A DNA stretch of 5,732 bases from Chloroflexota bacterium (lineage in GTDB: Bacteria > Chloroflexota > Dehalococcoidia > Lucifugimonadales > JADFKI01), in NCBI GenBank assembly GCA_024648655.1, contig JAGGDZ010000448.1, positions 1-5,732 of the forward strand, given 5' to 3'. The translations under genes were made by a program, and so were the position numbers. Shown here in pieces: positions 1 through 5,354 of the stretch (position 1 is the first letter of the stretch; each line of letters starts with the position of its first letter). The notes below the pieces were generated by a model. The model made no database searches. It worked only from the letters and a program-made list of their open reading frames with translations, and was not told the origin of the DNA.

Positions 1-1413
1 CTGCATCTCGTCGGTTTTCTCGCCCTTGTGAAGCACGACCCAGGCGATGGGCGCTTCGCCTTTAACCTGATGACGCGCCGATACCACGCTCACATCGGCC
101 ACGGCCGGGTGCTGCAAGATAATTGTTTCCACTTCCTTGGGATAGACGTTTTCGCCACCGCAGTTAATCATGTCGTCCACACGACCCTGGAAGTAGATAT
201 AGCCCTGCTCGTCGGCGTACACGAGGTCACCGGACTTTACAAAGCCGTCAGGCGTCATCTTTTCTGCGGTTACGTCAGGCTGCTTGTAATAGCCGATGAG
301 GTTGGGAGGGCCCTTGCTCCAGAGTTCACCGATTTCGCCGGGATCGCAGTCACGGCTTTCGTTCTCGGGGTCAACGATGCGAACTTCGACGTCCATGACC
401 GGCAATCCGCAGCTGCCGAGTTTCTTGATGCCCCAGCGTGGGGATAGCACATTCGCGCCTGCTTCGGTGAGTCCGTAACTTTCGATGACCTCGCAGCCGA
501 AGACGCGGTTGATTTCCTGCATGAGTTCTTCAGGCACCGGCGCAGAACCACAGGAGAGGTATTCAAATGAAGTTACATCGTGCTTCCGCAATGCTTCACG
601 CTCGGCGAGCAGTAGGCTGTACATAGAGGGGGTGCCGGACATGAATGTGGGCTTGTGGCGGTCGATTGCCTCGATGACCGGGACGGCGTCGAAGCCGGGT
701 AGTATGGCAGTGGAGCCTCCGACATAGAGCATAGGCATTAGACTGCCCCAAAGGGCGTTGGCGTGGTAGAGAGGCCCGACGATGAGGGCGCGGTCAGACT
801 GTTCATTCATCATTGAGCGAACTCCGGAGCGGGCGGTCCACCACTTGCTGGCGTGGCTGAGCAGGCATCCTTTTGGGCGACCGGTCGAGCCTGATGTGTA
901 CATCATCATGGCTACATCGTCGTCCTCGACTTGCGCCGTGATGAAGCCACCGGTTTCCTGTGCGATAAGCGATTCGTAGTCGAGCATGCCGGGCATATCA
1001 CCATCCACAAGCAGGGTGTGTTCGATGTTCGCCGCTCCTTCTTGAATTGCCTTCGCCTTGTCCGAGAGTTCTTCATGGGCAATCAGGATGCGTGAGTCGC
1101 TGTGTTCTGCGATGTAGATAAGGTTGTCGTTGCCGAGCTTGATGTTCGCGGGGACTGCGACGGCGCCGATGCGGATTATGCCGAACAAGCTCTCAACGAA
1201 GCGGTAGTCGTTGGTCAGGAGCAGCATTACCTTATCGTTTCTACCGATGCCCATCTTGCTTAGCGCGGCTGCTACCTGCTGGGTGCGTGTCTCCAGCGCG
1301 GCATAGGTTAAGGAGACTTCACCTTGCGCGATGACCACCTTGTCCGGGTATAGTAGGACCGGACGCCAGAATAGCTCCCCGAAGTTGCCGGATGAATGCT
1401 TTTCGACAGTCAT
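1..1413 (-). CDS. AMP-forming acyl-CoA ligase (class I adenylate-forming enzyme), C-terminus cut by window edge
   Basis: The product would activate a carboxylic acid with ATP to an acyl-adenylate and then form the CoA thioester in the cytoplasm. I read 471 codons without a stop from the ATG at 1413 to base 1. Visible motifs are the phosphate-binding loop TSGSTGRPKG (residues 173-182), YHANALW around His217, YGLTEAG (313-319), the GD pair (395-396) whose Asp binds ribose, GRVDD (410-414) at the domain hinge, and GGENVYP (419-425). These fix the ANL superfamily. Relatives are usually about 510-550 residues, so some 40-80 residues, including the catalytic A10 lysine, lie outside the window. The ATG overlaps the stop of a paralogue remnant as ATGA, with a GGAAAGG-like ribosome site upstream. 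It is the last visible gene of the thioesterase-oxidoreductase-ligase operon. The acyl substrate (medium/long chain, carnitine-type or aromatic) cannot be told. Confidence 0.93.
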   Translation of the reverse strand, partial: MTVEKHSSGNFGELFWRPVLLYPDKVVIAQGEVSLTYAALETRTQQVAAALSKMGIGRNDKVMLLLTNDYRFVESLFGIIRIGAVAVPANIKLGNDNLIYIAEHSDSRILIAHEELSDKAKAIQEGAANIEHTLLVDGDMPGMLDYESLIAQETGGFITAQVEDDDVAMMMYTSGSTGRPKGCLLSHASKWWTARSGVRSMMNEQSDRALIVGPLYHANALWGSLMPMLYVGGSTAILPGFDAVPVIEAIDRHKPTFMSGTPSMYSLLLAEREALRKHDVTSFEYLSCGSAPVPEELMQEINRVFGCEVIESYGLTEAGANVLSPRWGIKKLGSCGLPVMDVEVRIVDPENESRDCDPGEIGELWSKGPPNLIGYYKQPDVTAEKMTPDGFVKSGDLVYADEQGYIYFQGRVDDMINCGGENVYPKEVETIILQHPAVADVSVVSARHQVKGEAPIAWVVLHKGEKTDEMQ

Positions 1414-1484
1414 GGCGTGATTATCACCTTTCCAAAGTCTCTTGTGTTTTCGGCAGCGAAGGTTGGATGCTCGGGTGGTGTCGC
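1410..1484 (-). pseudogene. Relict C-terminal tail of a second quinone oxidoreductase
   Basis: After the stop of the intact oxidoreductase the same frame stays open for 24 codons and ends ENTRDFGKVIITP-stop, while the intact gene ends EDREIFGKVIITP-stop. In the last nine codons including the stop, 22 of 27 bases match, and all five differences are synonymous third-position changes. There is no ATG, GTG or TTG start in frame before the conserved end, so it is not an independent gene. The stop TGA (1412-1410) overlaps the ligase ATG (1413-1411). I infer that a tandem paralogue once sat here, translationally coupled to the ligase, and was deleted down to its tail. A short tandem duplication of the gene end is the alternative. 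Confidence 0.6.
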
Positions 1485-2480
1485 TCAAGGTGTGATAATC
1501 ACCTTGCCGAATATCTCTCTGTCTTCCAGCAGACGATGTCCCTCTGCGGTGTCTTCAAGAGGCAGCGTCGCGCCTATAACGGGTATGATACTGCCCTGTC
1601 GCACGGCGTCAAGCAGTTCGATGAGGTCTTGCCTGCGCCAGCCGTCAGAGCCTAGTATGTCCATCTCTCTGCGCCATATGTAGCGGATGTCCGTAGGCGG
1701 GTCGAATCCGGCGGTTGCGCCACATGTGAGAATGCGCCCACCGTGCTTGACCGCCTTGAGGCTGCGAACCCAGCTGTCGCCGCCGGTGTAGTTCACGACT
1801 ACATCGACGCCTTCGCCATGGGTAAGGCTGCGGACATAGCGGTGGAACTCGGGATGTTCGATGTAGTTTACGGTGTGGTCAGCGCCCAACTCCTTCAACT
1901 GGGCGAGCTTGTCGGGGCTGCTGGCGGCGGCAAAGACTTCGCATCCAAGCATTTTGGCAATCTGCACTGCGCCGGTGCCTACGCCACCGCTCGCGCCGAG
2001 AATAAGGATGGTTTGACCCGCCTGGAGCTTGCCGCGAGTGATGAGCATGCGCCAGGCGGTGCCATAAGCGATGGGCAGCGCTGCCGCCTGCTCGTAGGTT
2101 ACGTCGCCGGGCAGCGGTATGGCGTTGTCCGCTGAGATGGCGAAATACTCTGACAGGCCGCCTGTGGCGCTTTCGCCAAGTGCGCCGCCGCTGCCGTCGG
2201 GCATCGTGATGGCAGGGTCTATGAGCATGCGCTGACCGAGGCTAACTGACCGAACGCCTTCGCCTAGCGCAACGACTCTGCCCGCTATGTCGCCGCCGGA
2301 AATTCGGGGCAGGTCGATGGGTAATCCGGGCATGCCGCGGCGCACGAATATGTCAAGGTAGTTCAGGCCGACGGCCTTGACACGCAGGAGGATTTCGCCG
2401 CGTGCCGGCGCCGGATCGGGGACTTCTTCAAGGATGAGCTTGTCACGCCCACCGTGTTCATGTATGACGACTGCGCGCAT
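1485..2480 (-). CDS. Zinc-free NAD(P)H:quinone oxidoreductase / enoyl reductase of the MDR superfamily
   Basis: This 331-residue protein has the medium-chain dehydrogenase/reductase layout: a GroES-like N-terminal domain (about 1-125) with GLNYLDIFVRRG (38-49), typical of quinone oxidoreductases, then a Rossmann domain with the cofactor loop GASGGVG (162-168) and the FGKVIITP tail usual in the family. The only cysteines are Cys180 and Cys253. The catalytic zinc ligand and the four-cysteine structural zinc lobe of alcohol dehydrogenases are absent, and the lobe region (86-108) is a Gly/Ser-rich loop. It should therefore reduce a quinone, enone or enoyl substrate with NAD(P)H rather than oxidise an alcohol. 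The ATG lies 2 nt after the thioesterase stop, with an AGGGG-type ribosome site inside the end of that gene, so the two are probably translationally coupled. The substrate is unknown. Confidence 0.92.
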   Translation of the reverse strand: MRAVVIHEHGGRDKLILEEVPDPAPARGEILLRVKAVGLNYLDIFVRRGMPGLPIDLPRISGGDIAGRVVALGEGVRSVSLGQRMLIDPAITMPDGSGGALGESATGGLSEYFAISADNAIPLPGDVTYEQAAALPIAYGTAWRMLITRGKLQAGQTILILGASGGVGTGAVQIAKMLGCEVFAAASSPDKLAQLKELGADHTVNYIEHPEFHRYVRSLTHGEGVDVVVNYTGGDSWVRSLKAVKHGGRILTCGATAGFDPPTDIRYIWRREMDILGSDGWRRQDLIELLDAVRQGSIIPVIGATLPLEDTAEGHRLLEDREIFGKVIITP

Positions 2481-2482
2481 GT

Positions 2483-2905
2483 CTAGCCCCTGCCCGTAAG
2501 CGTTTCGCGCGGCGGCGCGGCGTTGACGAGCGTGGAGCGCCCGACGGCTACAAGCCTGCCTTCAGATGTTCGTATCTCCACATCCGCCACTCCGACCGTG
2601 CGTCCGGTCTTAACCGCCTTGCCGCGGGCTATCAGATCGGTGTCAGGACCGACCATTCGCAGGTAATCTACCTGGAGGTTCATGTTTGGCGCGTCCTTGC
2701 CGGTACTGCTCATCATGGCAAAGCAGGTGGTAAGGTCGGCGAGTGTGGATATGATGCCGCCGTGAACGCTTAACCGGTCGTCTGAAGCGAGAAACTCCTC
2801 GCGGAAGGGCATACGCACCTCAACATCGCCCGCATCGGCGTGGAGCAGCTCCACGCCTAACCAGCGGTGGTATGGAGAGTCATGCATTCTCTGTTGCAGG
2901 TCCAT
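2483..2905 (-). CDS. PaaI-like hotdog-fold acyl-CoA thioesterase
   Basis: The protein is about 140 residues, the normal size for a single hotdog domain of the PaaI/thioesterase 4HBT group, which hydrolyse acyl- or aryl-CoA thioesters. Numbered from the upstream ATG, it shows PYHRWLGVEL (18-27), the active-site helix start HGGIISTLAD (54-63) with Asp63 as likely catalytic acid, LQVDYLR (83-89), and GRTVGVADVEI (107-117) of the dimer sheet. I prefer the start at 2905, because a GGAG site stands 8 nt upstream. The ATG at 2923 would add six residues but has only a G-run before it. It is first in the operon with the oxidoreductase and the CoA ligase, so it may recycle CoA or remove stalled thioesters. 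The function is assigned from fold motifs, and the substrate is unknown. Confidence 0.88.
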   Translation of the reverse strand: MDLQQRMHDSPYHRWLGVELLHADAGDVEVRMPFREEFLASDDRLSVHGGIISTLADLTTCFAMMSSTGKDAPNMNLQVDYLRMVGPDTDLIARGKAVKTGRTVGVADVEIRTSEGRLVAVGRSTLVNAAPPRETLTGRG

Positions 2906-3034
2906 CCGGTACGCTCCATTCATTGAGACGAGACACCCCCATCCCTTGTCTGCACAGGGGACGGCTCTAACCCTTACTTTCGCAGGGGCAATTTCTTCCC
3001 CAATCGAGCTGGAAGGGGATAATATGCGTGGTTT

Positions 3035-4150
3035 CTATGAAACCTCTTGCACGAAATTGCGCTTCACCAGATCCCAGTCTATTTCATAGCCGAGGCCCGG
3101 CTCGGTTGGCGCGTACACCAAGCCCTTGTCGTCAACCTCTATGTCTTCCACGAGGGCATACTTGTTAGCTCCGGTGCAGGGGAAGACTTCGTAGTAGTCG
3201 CAGTTGCGGATTGCCATGGTGACATGCAGGTTTGCGACATTGTTGAGCGAGTTGCCGCCGTGATGAATCTCGAACTTCATGCCGAAGCCCTCAGCTACGT
3301 GAGCTATCTTAATCAAGGGAGTGATGCCACCTGTTACAGCGACATCGCCGCGCAGTATGTCCGTGGCGTAGCTCTGAATCCAGTGCGCCATGCCGTAGAG
3401 CCTGCCGGGGGCGAATTCGGTGGACATTATAGGTATGTCCAGTTTTTGGCGGAGCTTGACGTAGTTGTAAATGTCCTCCTCGACCAGCGGGTCCTCGTAC
3501 CAGAAGAAATCGAGCTCTTCTATTGCCCGTCCTACGCGCACAGCGTCTTCGTAGCCGTATGCCCACATGGAATCGAGCATCAACACCATGTCATCGCCGA
3601 CCGCTTCGCGGACTGTCCGGCATATCTCAATGTCGGCAGAGGGTTCGGAGTGCGGGTGTATCTTGTGTGCCGTCCACCCTAAGGACTGGAAGTGCTTCGC
3701 TTCCTCGGCATACTCTTCGGCGGTTGCGTGCCACGCGGTGCTGGAGTATGCGGGTACACTGTATCGACATGTGCCGATAAGCTGATGAATTGGCAGTCCG
3801 GCAGCCTTACCCGCGATGTCCCAGAGGGCGACGTCAATTGCACCAATTGCGAGGGTTGTTACCCGGCGGTTCTCCCTCCACATCTCCCACCAGATTGCGC
3901 CCCTCTCCATGGGGTTCCTACCCATCACGATTGGCTTGAGGAACTTCATTAACGGTCCGACCAGGTCGTCCGCACCCTGGTGAGAGGAACCGAGGAACGC
4001 GTTCCCACTAACGCCCTCATCCGTCTCGATGGTTAGGATGCCCAATAGGACGTCGCCGCCGAAACTGGTGCCCCTGCCGCCGCCTATCCCGGTCGTCCAC
4101 GCCTCCTGCTCCCAGTTGAACATCATTACCTTGACGTCTGTGACTTTCAT
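3035..4150 (-). CDS. Mandelate racemase / muconate lactonizing enzyme-like protein (enolase superfamily)
   Basis: The 371 residues fit the family length: an N-terminal capping domain (about 1-125) and a beta/alpha barrel (about 130-350). Metal ligands are Asp193 (MLDSMW), Glu219 (WYEDPL) and Glu245 (STEFAPG). The Asp-His dyad of the mandelate racemase subgroup is Asp269 (RGDVAVTGG) with His296 or His297 (EIHHGGN), and Glu321 (YYEVF) matches the acid near the end of the barrel. The usual KxK base motif reads Lys163-Ile-His165. Such enzymes take a proton alpha to a carboxylate, stabilise the enolate on Mg2+, and racemise, dehydrate or cycloisomerise; sugar-acid dehydration is the commonest activity for this residue set. 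The ATG has a near-perfect AGGAGG site (4163-4158) 7 nt upstream. It has its own promoter behind a terminator. The substrate is not assignable. Confidence 0.93.
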   Translation of the reverse strand: MKVTDVKVMMFNWEQEAWTTGIGGGRGTSFGGDVLLGILTIETDEGVSGNAFLGSSHQGADDLVGPLMKFLKPIVMGRNPMERGAIWWEMWRENRRVTTLAIGAIDVALWDIAGKAAGLPIHQLIGTCRYSVPAYSSTAWHATAEEYAEEAKHFQSLGWTAHKIHPHSEPSADIEICRTVREAVGDDMVLMLDSMWAYGYEDAVRVGRAIEELDFFWYEDPLVEEDIYNYVKLRQKLDIPIMSTEFAPGRLYGMAHWIQSYATDILRGDVAVTGGITPLIKIAHVAEGFGMKFEIHHGGNSLNNVANLHVTMAIRNCDYYEVFPCTGANKYALVEDIEVDDKGLVYAPTEPGLGYEIDWDLVKRNFVQEVS

Positions 4151-4157
4151 CGATGGC

Positions 4158-4163
4158 CCTCCT
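4158..4163 (-). promoter_or_regulatory. Strong ribosome binding site of the enolase-superfamily gene
   Basis: The minus strand reads AGGAGG seven bases before the ATG at 4150. This is the best Shine-Dalgarno match among the starts I checked, fixes the start, and suggests high translation of this gene. Confidence 0.75.
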
Positions 4164-4188
4164 CTTAAGTCGGCGGGTGTTGGAAAAT

Positions 4189-4217
4189 ATGTTATACAGA
4201 AGGGAGGTTAATTTCAA
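4189..4217 (-). promoter_or_regulatory. Putative sigma-70-type promoter for the enolase-superfamily gene
   Basis: On the minus strand TTGAAA (4217-4212) is followed after 17 bases by TAACAT (4194-4189), or after 15 bases by the better hexamer TATAAC (4196-4191). It lies just downstream of the tautomerase terminator and about 40 bases before the start codon, where a new promoter is expected. The assignment rests on consensus matching only. Confidence 0.5.
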
Positions 4218-4251
4218 ACCCTATAATCTCTGTAAGGAGCGCAGATTACGG

Positions 4252-4280
4252 AAAATGCGCCCAGTGAAGACTGGGCGCAT
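4252..4280 (-). terminator. Rho-independent terminator after the cis-CaaD-like tautomerase
   Basis: A perfect 11-bp inverted repeat (ATGCGCCCAGT at 4255-4265 and ACTGGGCGCAT at 4270-4280) encloses a four-base loop. On the minus strand the stem is followed by TTTCC, giving a short T-tract (four T when the closing pair is included). It sits 32 bases past the tautomerase stop and ahead of the next promoter, so it separates two transcription units. The short T-tract is the only weakness. Because the stem is symmetric it could also hinder plus-strand transcription, but no plus-strand gene is near. Confidence 0.85.
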
Positions 4281-4312
4281 AGGGATTCAGATGTTGGTAG
4301 ATGAGACTGGAG

Positions 4313-4717
4313 CTAGTCGGCGGCGGCGTGCTCATACCACTCGGGCCCCTCTTCGCCGGGTTCGGGCAGGACATGGCCGCCTTCCATGGTCTGAGAAGCC
4401 TTGCCTTCGGTAATTTTGCCGTCTATATCGTCGGGTGAGATGCCGGTAATCTCCACGAACGCGGCGATGAGGTCGCTTAGGAGTTTCTGCTTGACCTCTT
4501 CCGGCCTGCCCGCGCGATTGCTGCCATCCATGTAGTATGTGGCATCGCTGTCATACCCGGTACTGCCGCCCTTGGGATATTCTATGAATTCGCAATGCAC
4601 GAAGGTTCGCGGAGCGCCCGTGCTGCCGCAGTGGATGTCCGTGAACGCCTTCGCGACTGCCTTCCTCTTCTCAAACTCTACAGAGTCTTCCGGTACGATG
4701 CACTTGTAATATGGCAT
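4313..4717 (-). CDS. Tautomerase-superfamily protein resembling cis-3-chloroacrylic acid dehalogenase
   Basis: The 134-residue protein begins Met-Pro, so removal of Met exposes the N-terminal proline that is the catalytic base or acid of this superfamily. Compared from memory with cis-3-chloroacrylic acid dehalogenase (Met excluded): Pro1 and His28 (AVAKAFTDIHCGSTG) keep their numbers; Arg67 and Arg70 (NRAGR) match Arg70 and Arg73; Glu111 matches Glu114; Tyr103 is replaced by Lys100. The C-terminal LPEPGEEG segment is also shared. The length is that of two fused beta-alpha-beta units, which form trimers. Likely chemistry is hydration or dehalogenation of an unsaturated acid, or decarboxylation or tautomerisation of a keto acid; the natural substrate need not be halogenated. 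An AGGA-type ribosome site precedes the ATG. It follows a catalytically stripped relative and is closed by a terminator. Confidence 0.88.
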   Translation of the reverse strand: MPYYKCIVPEDSVEFEKRKAVAKAFTDIHCGSTGAPRTFVHCEFIEYPKGGSTGYDSDATYYMDGSNRAGRPEEVKQKLLSDLIAAFVEITGISPDDIDGKITEGKASQTMEGGHVLPEPGEEGPEWYEHAAAD

Positions 4718-4761
4718 TTCCTGTCCTTTCTTGCTACTGTCTTGTTCTTCCTAAGCCAGTT

Positions 4762-4803
4762 TGATGCCCAATCATTGATGCCTAATCATTGATGCCCAAT
4801 AAT
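4762..4803. repeat. Three tandem 14-bp repeats in the spacer between the two tautomerase genes
   Basis: The units TGATGCCCAATCAT (4762-4775), TGATGCCTAATCAT (4776-4789) and TGATGCCCAATAAT (4790-4803) follow one another with no gap. Each differs from the first at one position. They fill half of the 92-bp spacer upstream of the cis-CaaD-like gene. They could be iterated sites for a regulator, spacing for differential expression of the two genes, or a slippage product. Confidence 0.9.
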
Positions 4804-4815
4804 TGTTGATTATTG
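4797..4815. repeat. AT-rich inverted repeat across the stop codon of the degenerate tautomerase
   Basis: CAATAAT (4797-4803) and ATTATTG (4809-4815) form a perfect 7-bp dyad with a 5-base loop. It overlaps the third 14-bp repeat and contains the TAA stop (4812-4810) of the upstream gene. There is no T-tract and the stem is AT-rich, so it is a poor terminator. A protein-binding dyad or weak RNA hairpin is more likely. Confidence 0.6.
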
Positions 4816-5136
4816 CGGGTCGCGCGCGGAGACTAATACCTCGTCCACGTCGCAGCCGGTTTCTGCCATCCACATGTTCAGGATCCGGGTCATCAGATCA
4901 ACGCGGGTATCCTGGTCTATCGCCTCGGTGAGTTGTCCACGGACGGTTGAAGTTGTTGACACTTCTCCACCTCGGAAGGCGTATCCGTGACGGATTTCGT
5001 GATAGTCAACGGATATGCCGTCTTCGGGGATGCCTAAGACGGAGGCGCTGATGTGCCTGATGTTGTCTGCCAGCTTGACACGAAGCTCGTTGGGTACGAT
5101 GCCTTCCTGCACGATGCAGGTGTAGTTGATATTCAT
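4810..5136 (-). CDS. Degenerate tautomerase-superfamily protein lacking the N-terminal proline and other catalytic residues
   Basis: From the ATG at 5136 the protein is 108 residues and begins MNINYTCIVQEG, the pattern of tautomerase-fold proteins whose usual start is MPxYTC. The fold order fits beta-alpha-beta twice: strand 2-10, helix 14-34, strand 40-47, strand 58-69, helix 73-93 ending ETG, strand 97-104 (Met excluded). The expected Pro1 is Asn. Aligned to the neighbouring tautomerase, His28 becomes Ser29, the two arginines become Thr69 and Ile72, and the C-terminal tail with the catalytic glutamate is missing. The start is supported by AAGGAG (5148-5143) 6 nt upstream. The longer reading from 5184 would begin inside the predicted -10 box. 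It may be a non-catalytic subunit partnering the downstream tautomerase, a ligand-binding protein, or an enzyme with different chemistry. Confidence 0.82.
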   Translation of the reverse strand: MNINYTCIVQEGIVPNELRVKLADNIRHISASVLGIPEDGISVDYHEIRHGYAFRGGEVSTTSTVRGQLTEAIDQDTRVDLMTRILNMWMAETGCDVDEVLVSARDPQ

Positions 5137-5142
5137 GGGCAG

Positions 5143-5148
5143 CTCCTT
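5143..5148 (-). promoter_or_regulatory. Ribosome binding site deciding the start of the degenerate tautomerase
   Basis: The minus strand reads AAGGAG six bases before the ATG at 5136. This favours the 108-residue protein over a 124-residue reading from 5184. Confidence 0.75.
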
Positions 5149-5176
5149 CGGACGCCGGCTAAATGCCGCGTATGAG

Positions 5177-5204
5177 ATTATCATAGCCTAATGTCTGACT
5201 GCAA
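5177..5204 (-). promoter_or_regulatory. Putative promoter for the tautomerase pair
   Basis: On the minus strand TTGCAG (5204-5199) is followed after 16 bases by GATAAT (5182-5177), within a TATGATAAT stretch. Transcription would start near 5170 and give a leader of about 35 bases to the ATG at 5136. The -35 match is weak and the -10 match good. A short dyad TGCTG-TTG-CAGCA (5206-5218) lies just upstream and could be an operator, but this is unproven. Confidence 0.45.
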
Positions 5205-5284
5205 ATGCTGTTGCAGCACATATGTACACTAACTGGTCGGCACATTCCAATGCTTGGTTAGATTCATGTTTCCGTGAGAGCTTC

Positions 5285-5295
5285 TGGTATAGAAT
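5285..5295 (+). promoter_or_regulatory. Possible extended -10 promoter for the plus-strand small gene
   Basis: TGGTATAGAAT holds an extended -10 pattern (TG, one base, TATAGA) about 60 bases before the ATG at 5355. No good -35 hexamer is seen at the right distance. Together with the minus-strand promoter it makes 5137-5354 a divergent control region. Confidence 0.35.
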
Positions 5296-5354
5296 ACCCT
5301 GCAATATAGCCCATTCATTCATCTAAAATAAGACGTAGAAAGGAACTGACATAT

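Noticed and set aside
28..447. Overlapping plus-strand open frames and a minus-strand one at 270-566
   Set aside because: All are shadows of the acyl-CoA ligase, which is continuous on the minus strand through this region and carries the expected motifs.
1743..2135. A 130-codon open frame on the plus strand
   Set aside because: It lies wholly inside the oxidoreductase gene in antisense and its translation shows no family pattern.
1485..2480. Zinc-dependent alcohol dehydrogenase
   Set aside because: The catalytic and structural zinc cysteines are missing, and the GLNYLDIFVRRG segment is of the quinone-oxidoreductase type.
2906..2923. An upstream ATG adding six residues to the thioesterase
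   Set aside because: It has no clear ribosome site, whereas the ATG at 2905 has GGAG at good spacing. It remains possible.
3047..3682. A 211-codon open frame on the plus strand
   Set aside because: It is the antisense of the enolase-superfamily gene, whose motifs are clear on the other strand. The frame has no recognisable domain.
4153..4413. Plus-strand open frame across the spacer that contains the terminator
   Set aside because: It runs through a perfect terminator stem and into the antisense of the tautomerase, with no domain.
4762..4803. CRISPR-like array
   Set aside because: The 14-bp units are contiguous with no spacers and too short, so this is a simple tandem repeat.
5137..5184. 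A 16-residue N-terminal extension of the degenerate tautomerase from the ATG at 5184
   Set aside because: The ATG would fall inside the predicted -10 element, the AAGGAG site points to 5136, and tautomerase-fold proteins start at the first strand.
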